From the NCBI RefSeq assembly GCF_014195635.1, contig NZ_JACICC010000004.1, positions 186,001 to 250,000 on the forward strand: 64,000 nt of DNA. The letters run 5' to 3'. Below are positions 9,282-18,674 of this stretch, one piece after another (within the stretch, counting starts at the first letter, position 1; the number at the start of each line of letters is the position of its first letter). The DNA is from Pseudochelatococcus contaminans (lineage in GTDB: Bacteria; Pseudomonadota; Alphaproteobacteria; Rhizobiales; Beijerinckiaceae). The translations under genes and the position numbers were made by a program. The notes below the pieces were generated by a model that saw only the letters and a program-made list of their open reading frames with translations, ran no database searches and was not told the origin of the DNA.

Positions 9282-9761
9282 TCAGGCGCGATGGTAGGGG
9301 TGACCCGCGAGAATCGTCAGGCCACGGTATACCTGCTCCAGCACCAGCGCACGCACAATCTGGTGAGGCATTGTCATGGCCCCGAACGAAAGCACAAGCG
9401 CGGAAGCGTTACGCACGCTGGCATCCAATCCATCCGGACCACCAATAGCCAGATTGATGGCGCCCTCGCCGCTGTCACGCCATGCGGATAACCTGTGAGC
9501 AAAGTCTTCGCTGTCGCAGTTTGCGCCGCGCTCATCAAAAACGATCAGCGGCCCGGGCAAGCTGCGCGACAGCAATGCTCGCCCTTCATCTGCCTTGCGC
9601 TGGATGGCATTGCGTGACGGACTTTCCGCCAGCTCCGCCATGTCCACACCGCCAAACCCGAGCGCACGCGCCAACGGGCCAGCGCGCTCGGCATACCGCT
9701 CGACCAAGGCTCGCTCGGGGCCGGCCTTGAGCCGCCCCACCGCAAGGACGAGAATACGCAC
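9282..9761 (-). CDS. rlmH: 23S rRNA (pseudouridine-1915 N3) methyltransferase RlmH
   Basis: SPOUT-class methyltransferase acting on the 70S ribosome at position 1915 of 23S rRNA. The 159-residue length is normal. The SAM-binding knot is visible as IGGPDG and MTMPHQIVRALVLEQVYR, and the protein begins MRILVLAVGRLKAGPE. It starts 5 bp after the rsfS stop, so it is in one operon with rsfS, and this pairing is widespread in bacteria. The last residues GHPYHRA are typical of the family. Confidence 0.96.
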   Translation of the reverse strand: MRILVLAVGRLKAGPERALVERYAERAGPLARALGFGGVDMAELAESPSRNAIQRKADEGRALLSRSLPGPLIVFDERGANCDSEDFAHRLSAWRDSGEGAINLAIGGPDGLDASVRNASALVLSFGAMTMPHQIVRALVLEQVYRGLTILAGHPYHRA

Positions 9762-9766
9762 GCCGA

Positions 9767-10153
9767 TCAGCCGTCGAGTTTCTCTTTGGGTCGATCCGGG
9801 CTCCAGATCTTCTCAAGATTATAGAAGCCGCGCACCTCAGGCTTGAAAACATGGACGATGATGTCGCCCACGTCGATAAGCACCCAATCACAAGCCGGCA
9901 ATCCCTCAACCCGGATGGGGCCGATGCCGGCATCCTTGAGCGCCGAAACCACCTTGTCGGCGATAGCGCCGACATGCCTGTCCGACCGCCCGGAGGCAAT
10001 CAGCATGGTATCCGCAATTGACGACCGGCCGATGAGGTCGATCTCGACGATTTCCTCGGCTTTCATGTCCTCAAGCTGCAAGCGCGCGATGTCCGCGGCG
10101 CGTGTGGCGGCGTCATCAGCCTGCGCGCTCTGCGCATCCTGGCGCCTCAGCAA
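9767..10153 (-). CDS. rsfS: Ribosomal silencing factor RsfS
   Basis: Binds uL14 on the 50S subunit and blocks subunit joining under poor nutrition. The core (SIADTMLIASGRSDRHVGAI, then GDIIVHVF and FYNLEKIW) is clear. 128 residues from a TTG at 10153, preceded by GAGGCG. No ATG occurs until residue 30 (10066), inside the conserved region, so the rare start seems real. It sits between nadD and rlmH, its usual place. The 184 bp up to nadD hold no gene. Confidence 0.93.
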   Translation of the reverse strand: MLRRQDAQSAQADDAATRAADIARLQLEDMKAEEIVEIDLIGRSSIADTMLIASGRSDRHVGAIADKVVSALKDAGIGPIRVEGLPACDWVLIDVGDIIVHVFKPEVRGFYNLEKIWSPDRPKEKLDG

Positions 10154-10337
10154 TGGCGCCTCGTGAGCGCCGTATTCCGATAACTGGCTCAGTGCCTGCC
10201 CCTTTTTGGTAGCGGAGCGCCCAATTGCGCTCGTCGTTTAAAGATAGTCTCACAAATCCGACGCTTCAACGACAGCATGTCGGGAAACGGGTAATTTGCG
10301 CTGGAAAGCTTGGTTTGCCACATACTCTTTATGGAAT

Positions 10338-10955
10338 TTACGCCCCGTTCCGCGCCGCAGCCTCGCGGATCTGCGTCGAAGACAACGGCGAGCGCGGCCC
10401 ATAAAGGAAGGTCCATGCTGGCAGCGGCGCGGAGGCCAGCAGGCCGGCATCCTCTTCCGGAATTCTGTAGCGCGCGAGCGTTACCGCTGCGCGTGCATTG
10501 ACCGCCTGCAATGTCGACCCCGGCCGGTCGATGATGGCAATCGGCACCAGCCGGGCGATATCGCGCCAACGCTGCCAGCGATGAAAGCCCTTCAGATTAT
10601 CGGCACCCATGATCCAGACGAAATCCACCTGCGGACAGCGGCGCTTGAGATAGGCGATGGTGTCATAGGTAAAGTGGGTGTCGATATCGGCCTCAAAGCC
10701 GGTAATGTCGATTCGCGGGTGCCTGGCCACTGCCGCGGCGGCTTTCATGCGCTCTGCCAACGGCGGCAAAGAGGAGTTATCCTTCAGCGGATTACCGGGG
10801 GTGACGATCCACCACACGCGGTCCAGTTGCAGCCGCTTCAGCGCTGCAAGGCTGGCAAGGCGATGGCCGTCATGCGCCGGATTGAATGAGCCCCCGAAGA
10901 GGCCGATGCGCAAGCCGGGCGCGTGCGGCGGCAAAACCGGAAGAGCCCCCCTCAT
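10338..10955 (-). CDS. nadD: Nicotinate-nucleotide adenylyltransferase
   Basis: Forms deamido-NAD from nicotinate mononucleotide and ATP. The nucleotidyltransferase motif GSFNPAHDGHR (about residues 22-32) and the C-terminal PLSSTQIR (the family's ISSTxIR) are present. 205 residues, normal length. It starts 28 bp after proA ends and belongs to the obgE-proB-proA-nadD-rsfS-rlmH run. The window also holds an NAD kinase (50958-51728), so two steps of NADP formation are encoded here. Confidence 0.95.
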   Translation of the reverse strand: MRGALPVLPPHAPGLRIGLFGGSFNPAHDGHRLASLAALKRLQLDRVWWIVTPGNPLKDNSSLPPLAERMKAAAAVARHPRIDITGFEADIDTHFTYDTIAYLKRRCPQVDFVWIMGADNLKGFHRWQRWRDIARLVPIAIIDRPGSTLQAVNARAAVTLARYRIPEEDAGLLASAPLPAWTFLYGPRSPLSSTQIREAAARNGA

Positions 10956-10983
10956 GCCGCCCGCCCCTTGCTGCCGCGCTTCA

Positions 10984-12297
10984 TCAAGGCCGGGTCTGCC
11001 CGTTTCCGTGGATGCGATATTTGAACGATGTCAACTGCTCCACACCCACCGGCCCGCGTGCATGCATGCGCCCTGTGGCAATGCCAATCTCCGCCCCGAA
11101 ACCGAACTCGCCCCCGTCTGCGAACTGCGTCGACGCGTTATGCGCGACGATGGCCGAATCGACCTCACGCTGAAAACGCACCGCCGCATCCCCATTGGCG
11201 GTGATGATCGAATCGGTATGGTGCGATCCGTAGGTTTCGATGTGATCAATGGCAGCGGCGATATCGTCGACGACCTTCGCAGAAATGATGGCGTCTTCGT
11301 ATTCCGTGCGCCAATCCTCGTCCGTCGCGGCCTTGACACGCTCATCCACGGCCTGGGTCGCCGCATCGCCGCGCACCTCACAACCTGCGTCGAGCAGCGC
11401 AGTCACCAGCGGTTTCAGGTGTGTGCCCGCAACCGCCCTGTCGACGAGCAGCGTTTCCGCCGCGCCGCAGATGCCGGTTCGGCGAAGCTTGGCATTGAGC
11501 AGCACCGTGCGCGCCATCTCAAGATCGGCATCCGCGTGGACATACACGTGGCAAACGCCGTCGAGATGGGCGAACACCGGCACACGCGCTTCCGCTTGGA
11601 CACGGCCCACGAGGCCCTTGCCGCCGCGGGGCACGATGACATCGATGGTGCCTTCAAGCCCGCCAAGCAGCAAGCCCACTGCATCCCTGTCCCGCACGGG
11701 AACGATCTGTACGGCATCGGCAGGCAAACCGGCTTGCTCCAGCCCGGTACGCAGCGCCGCAACCAGCCGCGCCGCCGAACGGAAGCTCTCCGAACCTGCA
11801 CGCAGAACTGCCGCATTGCCGGCCTTCACGCACAAGGAGCCGGCGTCGGCGGCAACATTGGGGCGGCTTTCAAAGATGACGCCGATCACACCGAGTGGCA
11901 CGGCTACACGCTCGATGACCAGACCGTTAGGGCGATTGAAGGTCGCGAGCAATCGGCCGACAGGATCAGGCAAATCGGCAACCGCCTCAACCGCCGATGC
12001 AATTGCCTCGACACGCGCCGGCGTCAGTTGCAGCCGGTCGATAAACGCTTCGATACGACCAGCAGCGCGCGCCTCGGCGACATCTTCGGCATTCGCCGCG
12101 AGGAGGCCATCGGCATCGTCGCGAATCGCGCGTGCGGCATTGCGCAGCGCCGTTGCACGCTCGGCGTCCGATGCCAATGCCAGTATGCGCCCGGCCTTGC
12201 GAGCACGGCGTCCGATATCGAGCATCAGTTCATTCAATGGGACGACAGTTCCTGCCCCGTCGCGAGACACATCGATGTCAGCAGCAGTACCTGTCAT
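10984..12297 (-). CDS. proA: Gamma-glutamyl phosphate reductase
   Basis: NADPH-dependent reduction of glutamyl-5-phosphate to glutamate semialdehyde, the second step of proline synthesis. It has the aldehyde-dehydrogenase fold with catalytic Cys277 in [10 protein letters not shown] and the substrate motif FESRPNV (142-148). The 437-residue length is slightly above the 415-420 usual, owing to about 20 extra N-terminal residues. It is 56 bp downstream of proB, so the two probably share a transcript. Confidence 0.97.
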   Translation of the reverse strand: MTGTAADIDVSRDGAGTVVPLNELMLDIGRRARKAGRILALASDAERATALRNAARAIRDDADGLLAANAEDVAEARAAGRIEAFIDRLQLTPARVEAIASAVEAVADLPDPVGRLLATFNRPNGLVIERVAVPLGVIGVIFESRPNVAADAGSLCVKAGNAAVLRAGSESFRSAARLVAALRTGLEQAGLPADAVQIVPVRDRDAVGLLLGGLEGTIDVIVPRGGKGLVGRVQAEARVPVFAHLDGVCHVYVHADADLEMARTVLLNAKLRRTGICGAAETLLVDRAVAGTHLKPLVTALLDAGCEVRGDAATQAVDERVKAATDEDWRTEYEDAIISAKVVDDIAAAIDHIETYGSHHTDSIITANGDAAVRFQREVDSAIVAHNASTQFADGGEFGFGAEIGIATGRMHARGPVGVEQLTSFKYRIHGNGQTRP

Positions 12298-12353
12298 ATT
12301 CCGTAACCCCTCAGACCCGGAAGCCGAAAACGATCAGCCACCGCCATTTCCGT

Positions 12354-13562
12354 TCATGTATCACGCCCGCCGGGCGCGTGGTCAAGCGCGCCCTCCGGTA
12401 TCTCGCGCCCGAACAGCACCAGATCGTCGCGATGAATCACCGTCGCACGGCCACCATGCCCGAGCAATCTTTCGATATCCTGTGTCGAATGCCCGGCGAT
12501 CAACCCCGCCTCGTCAGCGTCGTAGCCAATGATGCCACGGCCTATCTCGCGCCCGTCCGGACCGCGGACGGAAACCGCATCACCGCGATGGAAGTTGCCC
12601 TCCAGCTTTCTCACACCAGCTGGCAACAGGCTTGCGCCATTGCGAAGCGCCCGCTCCGCCCCGGCATCAACATGCAGCACACCATGAGGCTGCAACGTGC
12701 CGGCAATCCACTTTTTGCGTGCGGTCACCGGGTTTGAGGGCGACAGGAACCATGTGCCACGCGCGCCGTTCATCACTGCGCTCACAGGGCCATCCACGCG
12801 TCCATCGGCAATGAGCATGCAGGCCCCGCCAGCGGTCGCGATCTTGCCGGCCTCCACCTTGGTACGCATGCCTCCGCGCGACAGCTCCGAAGCCGCTCCC
12901 CCGGCCATAGCCTCGATAGCGGGCGTGATCTCCTCCACCAGCGGAATGTGCCGCGCATCCGGATTACCGTTAGGCGGGGCGGTATAGAGACCATCGACAT
13001 CCGACAGCAAAATCAGCAGATCCGCACCTACCATCGTGGCAACACGGGCAGCCAGTCTGTCATTATCACCGTATCGAATCTCGCTGGTCGCGACCGAATC
13101 GTTCTCATTGATGATCGGCACAGCGCGCAATTCCAGCAGCTTGGTGATAGTTGCGCGGGCATGCAGGTAACGGCGGCGTTTTTCGGTATCCGAAAACGTC
13201 AGCAGGATTTGCCCGGCAATTATTTCATGCACGGCCAGCGCCTCGGTCCAGCGTCGTGCAAGCGCGATCTGCCCAACCGCCGCCGCGCCCTGGCTTTCCT
13301 CCAGCCTGAGAGGACCGGCCGGCAAGTGCAGCACAGTGCGCCCGAGCGCTATCGCGCCGGATGACACCACAATGACCTCGGTGCCTTTTTCATGCAGACG
13401 GGCGATATCGTGGACAAGAGCGGCAAGCCAGCTACGCTTCAGCCGGCCGCGCTCCCGATCCACCAGCAGCGAGGAGCCGACCTTGATCACAACGCGACGG
13501 AACCGCCCCAAATCGGGCAGACGCGCGGATACGGCAGGAATGGCGACAGCGTCAGTCATCAT
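12354..13562 (-). CDS. proB: Glutamate 5-kinase
   Basis: Phosphorylates glutamate as the first, feedback-inhibited step of proline synthesis. Amino-acid kinase domain from about residue 20 ([12 protein letters not shown], then [15 protein letters not shown] and LLSDVDGLY), followed by a C-terminal PUA domain ([16 protein letters not shown] to the end). 402 residues from the first of two adjacent ATGs (13562 or 13559). It lies 91 bp after obgE in the same direction. The obgE-proB-proA order is common in alphaproteobacteria. Confidence 0.97.
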   Translation of the reverse strand: MMTDAVAIPAVSARLPDLGRFRRVVIKVGSSLLVDRERGRLKRSWLAALVHDIARLHEKGTEVIVVSSGAIALGRTVLHLPAGPLRLEESQGAAAVGQIALARRWTEALAVHEIIAGQILLTFSDTEKRRRYLHARATITKLLELRAVPIINENDSVATSEIRYGDNDRLAARVATMVGADLLILLSDVDGLYTAPPNGNPDARHIPLVEEITPAIEAMAGGAASELSRGGMRTKVEAGKIATAGGACMLIADGRVDGPVSAVMNGARGTWFLSPSNPVTARKKWIAGTLQPHGVLHVDAGAERALRNGASLLPAGVRKLEGNFHRGDAVSVRGPDGREIGRGIIGYDADEAGLIAGHSTQDIERLLGHGGRATVIHRDDLVLFGREIPEGALDHAPGGRDT

Positions 13563-13653
13563 AATCTGTCAACTAAAGGAAAACGTGGAGCCGATATTTA
13601 TCCGACCCGAGCCGGGAAGAAAGCGAAAACTGCCATCAGGGGCAATAACCGCT

Positions 13654-14703
<1,050 letters not shown>

Positions 14704-14842
14704 TTACAAAAACCCCCGGCTGACACAAACAACCGGCACACAACGACAGATTTTGGCCTTTTCGTCGAAACGCAAAAGACCATAGCATTTTATTTTACGC
14801 ACTTATCAGAACAAAGCAGCATCCATTTTGCTCGAAACCCTG

Positions 14843-14893
14843 CCTGCGTTTAATTCGACAGATCGAACTGAACGCAGGCTGTTTCGCGACAGC
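14843..14893. repeat. Dispersed hairpin repeat, copy B
   Basis: 14843-14881 forms a stem of CCTGCGTT/AACGCAGG with inner TTCGA/TCGAA. It aligns without gaps over 39 bases with 59822-59860. Two paired positions differ by compensatory changes (C-G pair here, T-A pair there). A second small hairpin GCTGT-ttcgcg-ACAGC follows at 14878-14893, as a second hairpin also does in the other full copy. It lies between the GNAT gene and obgE. Confidence 0.65.
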
Positions 14894-14908
14894 AAAATAG
14901 CCGGAACG

Positions 14909-15448
14909 TCAGGCTACGAGCGCTGGGATACGGCGCGCGCGTCCCAGAACCGTGTCCAGATGCGGCAAAGTGCAGTCGAGCGAGCGCGAATACCGAGGCG
15001 TTTCGCCCACAATCACAAAACCAAGCTTTTCCTGCACCCGGATGGCGGCATGGTTGCCGGCAAAAACTCCGGATGTGATGTGGACAACGTCGTGAAGCGT
15101 GAAAAACGTATCCACAAAAGTTTCCACCGCCTCACTCATCAATCCGCGGCCCCACCAGGATTCACCCAGCCAATAACCGAGCGTCAACGCCCCGTCACGT
15201 TGCTGGAGCGAAATCGCGCCGCAAGGCTCGTTTCTGTCCTCAATCACGAAGTGGGCACCGTCCCCACGCGTATTTTCACGTGCAGCACGCGCAAGATACT
15301 CATAGGTATCGTCAATCTTGCAGGGCCAAGGGACATTGGATAACCGCTGCGCGACACCCCGCGTCATCAAGACATTTAGCGCAGGCGCATCATCCTTGCA
15401 CACTGGACGCAGGATCAGCCGATCAGTTGTGATGGCTTCATTCAGCAT
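14909..15448 (-). CDS. GNAT-family N-acetyltransferase (RimJ/RimL-like)
   Basis: 179 residues from ATG 15448, which follows GGGGAGA. The N-terminal TDRLILRPVCKDDAPAL and the acetyl-CoA-binding WWGRGLMSEAVETFVDTFF are typical of the RimJ/RimL/SpeG-like Acetyltransf_3 group. The substrate is unknown; ribosomal-protein N-termini or small metabolites are possible. One or two GNAT genes between rpmA and obgE are common in Hyphomicrobiales. The frame is open upstream to 15763, but the composition there is not protein-like, which supports the internal start. It overlaps the small ORF before it by 7 bp. Confidence 0.88.
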   Translation of the reverse strand: MLNEAITTDRLILRPVCKDDAPALNVLMTRGVAQRLSNVPWPCKIDDTYEYLARAARENTRGDGAHFVIEDRNEPCGAISLQQRDGALTLGYWLGESWWGRGLMSEAVETFVDTFFTLHDVVHITSGVFAGNHAAIRVQEKLGFVIVGETPRYSRSLDCTLPHLDTVLGRARRIPALVA

Positions 15449-15684
15449 GACCGTCTCCCCGTTCGTGTCGCTGCGTAACCCGGGAATGGGGCGCGAGTGA
15501 GATCGCATCCGCCATATCGGTGAAACGGTACCTGAACGGGAAGAAGTTTCATGCCTTGGCGATGCAGGCCATTGTGAGCAAAACACCAGGCGCAGGCGGC
15601 ATCGGCACGGGCAGCCATCTGTACGCGACCCACAATATGGGCAATCGCGCTGGCGACGTCGGCGATGATAGTGCGAATGGTCAT
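15442..15684 (-). CDS. Hypothetical small protein (80 aa)
   Basis: ATG 15684 follows CCGGAGCAAACAG, a good ribosome-binding site. The end overlaps the GNAT start by 7 bp, as expected for a coupled gene. The first 35 residues (beginning MTIRTIIADVASAIAHIVGR) look like an amphipathic helix with normal codon use. The rest is Cys-, His- and Arg-rich and less convincing, so a frameshifted remnant is also possible. No family recognised. Confidence 0.38.
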   Translation of the reverse strand: MTIRTIIADVASAIAHIVGRVQMAARADAACAWCFAHNGLHRQGMKLLPVQVPFHRYGGCDLTRAPFPGYAATRTGRRSC

Positions 15685-15814
15685 CTGTTTGCTCCGGTCC
15701 TGCCCGCACCCTTGCGGGACGAAATGACAAAGGGGAAAATGGCATCCCATTTTCCCCCGTCAAAGGATCGCAAGCTGAAGCAATACGAGCCGCCGCCGGG
15801 CTGATGGAATGCCG

Positions 15815-15843
15815 GCGAAAGCCCTCTGTCGGACAGCTTTCGC
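15815..15843 (-). terminator. Stem-loop just after rpmA
   Basis: GCGAAAGC/GCTTTCGC pairs perfectly, with a nested CTGTC/GACAG. It lies 4 bp beyond the rpmA stop. There is no T run on the rpmA strand, so this may be a processing or attenuating hairpin rather than a full terminator. Confidence 0.5.
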
Positions 15844-15847
15844 CTGT

Positions 15848-16114
15848 TTACTCTGCTGCTTCCTGCACCGCGTTGATGCGGACGTAGGAGCGTGCGTGAC
15901 GCGTCAGAAACTCGACATGCCCTTCAACGAGAGCGAAAAGGGTATGATCCTTGCCGATACCGACGTTATCGCCAGGATGAACCTTCGTGCCACGCTGGCG
16001 GACAATAATGTTGCCCGGAATGACGCGCTCGCCGCCATACTTCTTGACGCCAAGGCGCCGGCCGTCCGAGTCGCGACCGTTGCGGGATGAACCGCCTGAT
16101 TTTTTGTGGGCCAT
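15848..16114 (-). CDS. rpmA: 50S ribosomal protein L27
   Basis: Protein bL27, whose N-terminus reaches the peptidyl-transferase centre. 88 residues starting [18 protein letters not shown] with GVKKYGGE and [10 protein letters not shown], all hallmark sequences. It follows rplU by about 100 bp in the usual rplU-rpmA operon. The tail [11 protein letters not shown] is normal for alphaproteobacteria. No N-terminal cleavage extension of the Firmicutes type is present. Confidence 0.98.
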   Translation of the reverse strand: MAHKKSGGSSRNGRDSDGRRLGVKKYGGERVIPGNIIVRQRGTKVHPGDNVGIGKDHTLFALVEGHVEFLTRHARSYVRINAVQEAAE

Positions 16115-16215
16115 GATAGACTCCCGAATTATTGAATGCCGTTAAGCCGTCCCAGTAGCGCACCCCTTGGCGCGCCGTTTCTGAACAGCCTGAAACTAAT
16201 GACAGAACGGGCTGC

Positions 16216-16590
16216 TTATTCAGCGGCCTCGGCCTGAGCCTCCGGCTTCACCGGGCGCGGAAGCGCCGTACCGCCGAGGAGGATATCGGTGATGCGCACC
16301 ACGGTCAGCTCCTGACGATGGCCACGCTTGCGCTTGGAATTCTGGCGGCGACGCTTCTTGAAAGCGATGACCTTCTTGCCGCGGGTCTGCTCAACCACCT
16401 CACCGGCGACCGATGCGCCTGCAACGACGGGAGCGCCAACCTCAATGCCGTCTGTGCCCTTGGAGAGCACGAGCACGTCGTCAAACGTCACCGCAGCGCC
16501 TGCATCGAGAGCAAGCTTTTCAATCGTGATGACGTCGTCGGCGGCAACAGTATACTGCTTGCCGCCAGTCTTGATGACTGCGAAAGTCAT
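16216..16590 (-). CDS. rplU: 50S ribosomal protein L21
   Basis: Protein bL21 of the large subunit. It starts [20 protein letters not shown] and contains [20 protein letters not shown], the rRNA-binding basic stretch. 124 residues: the core is about 103, plus an acidic/Ala-rich C-terminal extension (PEAQAEAAE), common in alphaproteobacteria. ATG 16590 follows GCAGGACAG. First gene of the long minus-strand run. Its promoter should lie in the 300 bp before the tRNA gene, which otherwise hold nothing I can name. Confidence 0.97.
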   Translation of the reverse strand: MTFAVIKTGGKQYTVAADDVITIEKLALDAGAAVTFDDVLVLSKGTDGIEVGAPVVAGASVAGEVVEQTRGKKVIAFKKRRRQNSKRKRGHRQELTVVRITDILLGGTALPRPVKPEAQAEAAE

Positions 16591-16886
16591 TGGTCTGTCC
16601 TGCTACTGATCCTCTCTTGCCGATATCCGTCCACACACCGAAGCATGGCAGACAGATTGACCGACAGAGCGGCTTTTTCTGTGTTTTTAAGAAACGAAGC
16701 GCGTCAAGCTGGTGATGCCGACGCCGTCGATTCCGACGGATGCAGAATCCCCCTCACGGAGGCCCCTCGCATTTGAAGTGTTTCGTTTAATTCTCCTGCC
16801 CGCTACTGTCAACGAAAATCTGGAAAAGTGCTTCAAAGCCTCTTGATCTTCGTGCCGACTCGGCTAATAAGGTCACCACCGCGAGC

Positions 16887-16976
16887 GGAGAGGTGGCAGA
16901 GTGGTTGAATGCACCGCACTCGAAATGCGGCATGGGGGCAACTCCATCGGGGGTTCAAATCCCTCCCTCTCCGCCA
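16887..16976 (+). tRNA. tRNA-Ser(CGA)
   Basis: A 90-nt class II tRNA: acceptor GGAGAGG pairs with CCTCTCC, followed by discriminator G and encoded CCA. The anticodon stem CCGCA/TGCGG encloses loop CTCGAAA, so the anticodon is CGA (reads UCG). A long variable arm and the T arm GGGGGTTCAAATCCCTC are present. Confidence 0.97.
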
Positions 16977-17414
16977 TACTTCTTTCCCTAAAAATTTGAA
17001 ATCACTTAATTTATTGAGAAACAGAGCTGTTTATGCCGCATCATACACGAGAGCGGCAGACAGACATTGTTTCTGTACGTAGCTTGTGTCGGCCTTAAAC
17101 CCCTTGTGTCCGCCTTAAACTCATGGGGCTGGATACTGACCACGGCGACATGGATAGACATGGTCTCCCGACGATTGAACGATCTCGGATCTGCGGCCTT
17201 CAGACGTGCCCTCAACGTCACAGGGGATTTGATTTTTATTCCCTAGCCCGAGTCTCCCGAGAGCAAATTCTCGATGGCAGGCCATGTAAATAAAGAAGAC
17301 TTCAAGCTTAATCCGCCTTCATGTAAAATTAAAGCCAAGATTATAGGATTGCGTTTTTTCGCATGGTTGATATCCATTGCCAAGCTCGCATCTGAGCGGA
17401 TTATGGGGGATGAT
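16977..17414. other. Gene-poor region after tRNA-Ser with an 18-bp direct repeat
   Basis: No convincing gene. Two copies of CTTGTGTCsGCCTTAAAC (s is G or C), differing at two positions by my reading, lie at 17083-17100 and 17103-17120 with a 20-bp period, which suggests a binding site. The base composition is more AT-rich than the neighbouring genes. I found no copy of the tRNA 3' end that would mark an integration site. Confidence 0.5.
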
Positions 17415-17789
17415 ATGCGCAAGCTTTTATTGACAGTCGCCGGAGCGTGCCTGATTTCTCTTGGCTCTGGCGCGGCTGGAGCCCAGACTGTCGGTGATTG
17501 GGTTTTAGGTAATTTTCAAGGGAGCGGTTATTGGTTCCCTGGTGTGATTGCGAATGTTGCCGGCGACAAGGTCACCATCCGTTATGATGATGGCGATCTT
17601 GAAACTGTTTACGCAAATGCTGTTCGCCCTTATGATTGGTCAGTAGGTACGCGTGTTGAATGCAACTTTAAGGGCGCTGGCGACTGGTATGCTGGCAGGA
17701 TTACCTCTCTCAGTGGAGAGCGCCTTAGCATCGCATATGAAGATGGCGACAAAGAAACGACAAAAACGGGTAAGTGCCGGTCACGCTGA
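17415..17789 (+). CDS. Secreted protein with two tandem Tudor-like repeats
   Basis: 124 residues from ATG 17415, which follows GGGGGA. A signal peptide covers residues 1-23 (ending GSGAAGAQ). The mature part is two similar units, 26-75 and 76-124. Each has the pattern VGxxVxxNFxGxGxWxxGxI, a short turn, then a beta strand ending in YDDGDLET or YEDGDKET. This W/Y-G-x-I plus DGD pattern resembles Tudor/agenet (Tudor-knot) barrels. In bacteria such small barrels can bind peptides or polysaccharides; no function is known to me here. It stands alone between a tRNA and a hairpin element. Earlier in-frame starts (17274, 17403) would disrupt the signal peptide. Confidence 0.72.
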   Translation: MRKLLLTVAGACLISLGSGAAGAQTVGDWVLGNFQGSGYWFPGVIANVAGDKVTIRYDDGDLETVYANAVRPYDWSVGTRVECNFKGAGDWYAGRITSLSGERLSIAYEDGDKETTKTGKCRSR

Positions 17790-17919
17790 CAGCACTCTGG
17801 CAACCTCTGCAGACAGCAACGTCATGCGGGGTACTTTTGCATTGGGTCTAAGATCGATAGGATGGCAGTCAATCTGGATGCATAACATCCAGTATTAAGC
17901 TGTTGGCAGCTACATTAAA

Positions 17920-18013
17920 GCGTTTTAAGCAAAGTGGATACCGCTTTGCTTAAAACGCGTAAAACCAATAAGGTAGAATATTTCTGCGTTTCAACGAAAT
18001 GCTGAAATGCTCT
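17920..18013. repeat. Mosaic intergenic palindromic element (RIME-like)
   Basis: Two stem-loops in a row. The first (17920-17958) has a 15-bp perfect stem starting GCGTTTTAAGCAAAG, extended by three more pairs (one G-T) around a 3-base loop. The second (17975-18013) is an imperfect 18-bp stem around AAC with 14 matched positions. Paired palindromes ending in GAAATGCTCT are typical of the intergenic mosaic elements described in rhizobia; assignment to a named family is inference. Confidence 0.6.
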
Positions 18014-18040
18014 GGGCAGTGTATCGGCACCGATCTCTCT

Positions 18041-18061
18041 TAGCCCGAGCAACTCGGGCTA
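18041..18061. repeat. Perfect 9-bp hairpin
   Basis: TAGCCCGAG-caa-CTCGGGCTA. No T run on either side, so not a canonical terminator. It lies 28 bp after the mosaic element. Confidence 0.5.
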
Positions 18062-18405
18062 GAACAATGAATCTCCAGCACCGGATGTTATAAGTTGAAA
18101 GCATAGCCGCGAGATAATTTTTCGCGCCCCGCTCATGAGCAGGGTATACTGTCGCGGAATCTCCTTCACGGTAGACATACGCGCATCCTGGCTCTAATTG
18201 CCGCTAACGTTTGATTGGTTAGACATACAGATATAGAAATATCGCTTGTTTACTTCAGATGCTTTATTTCATCGGACGGTTTATTAAGCTGATAATTCTA
18301 CGCTACATACAAATATAACTTAAAAGCAGCGACGGCGATTTCCATTCTATTTCTGATCGCTCCTATATGCCCGAGACCGGCCGCCCGGCTGATCATCAAG
18401 CCATG

Positions 18406-18444
18406 TTGACAGAGCAGAATACAATACATATACATTTCGTATAT
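18406..18444 (+). promoter_or_regulatory. Promoter with overlapping palindromic operator for the ParD-like/map cassette
   Basis: TTGACA (18406-18411), a 17-bp spacer and TATACA (18429-18434) form a near-consensus sigma-70-type promoter. A perfect inverted repeat ATATAC-atttc-GTATAT (18428-18444) covers the -10 box. That is where an autoregulating ribbon-helix-helix antitoxin would bind. Confidence 0.6.
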
Positions 18445-18466
18445 AGATCAATTTCAGAGATTGTTC

Positions 18467-18673
18467 ATGGGAATCGTAAAAATCGATGACGACCTGCATG
18501 AGGATGTTCGTCGGGCAAGCACGGTGATGTGCCGCTCCATCAACGCACAGGCAGAGTTCTGGATGAAAATCGGCATGTTGGCTGAGGCCAATCCAACGCT
18601 TTCCTTTAACGACATCACGAAGATGCAGTTGGAAGCGGCAGAAGTGCATACAAAAAATTTGGTAGTCGCCTGA
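18467..18673 (+). CDS. ParD-like antitoxin homologue (ribbon-helix-helix)
   Basis: 68 residues from ATG 18467, starting MGIVKIDDDLHEDVRRAS and containing SRSINAQ-like MCRSINAQAEFWMKIGMLAE. This matches the ParD-like family (ParD_like), a ribbon-helix-helix group named for resemblance to type II antitoxins. No ParE-like toxin follows. Instead the stop codon is one base away from the start of a methionine aminopeptidase gene, so the two are surely co-expressed. The promoter carries a palindrome over the -10 box. TTG 18461 is an alternative start. DNA binding is inferred; antitoxin activity is not shown. Confidence 0.82.
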   Translation: MGIVKIDDDLHEDVRRASTVMCRSINAQAEFWMKIGMLAEANPTLSFNDITKMQLEAAEVHTKNLVVA

Positions 18674-18674
18674 G

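Larger units (their letters stand above)
17790..18405. other. Gene-free, AT-rich region containing hairpin elements
   Basis: No coding potential I would defend. It holds the mosaic element 17920-18013 and the hairpin 18041-18061 (listed separately), then about 340 bp of AT-rich sequence leading into the promoter of the ParD-like gene. Confidence 0.6.

Noticed and set aside
17006-17221. 71-residue minus-strand ORF after tRNA-Ser
   Set aside because: No good start signal, runs through the direct repeats, no family resemblance.
16977-18466. Integrative element using tRNA-Ser as attachment site
   Set aside because: The region is gene-poor and AT-richer, but there is no integrase gene and I found no repeat of the tRNA 3' end.
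18461-18673. Classical ParDE toxin-antitoxin operon
   Set aside because: Only the ParD-like half is present; the next gene is an intact methionine aminopeptidase and no ParE-like frame exists nearby.
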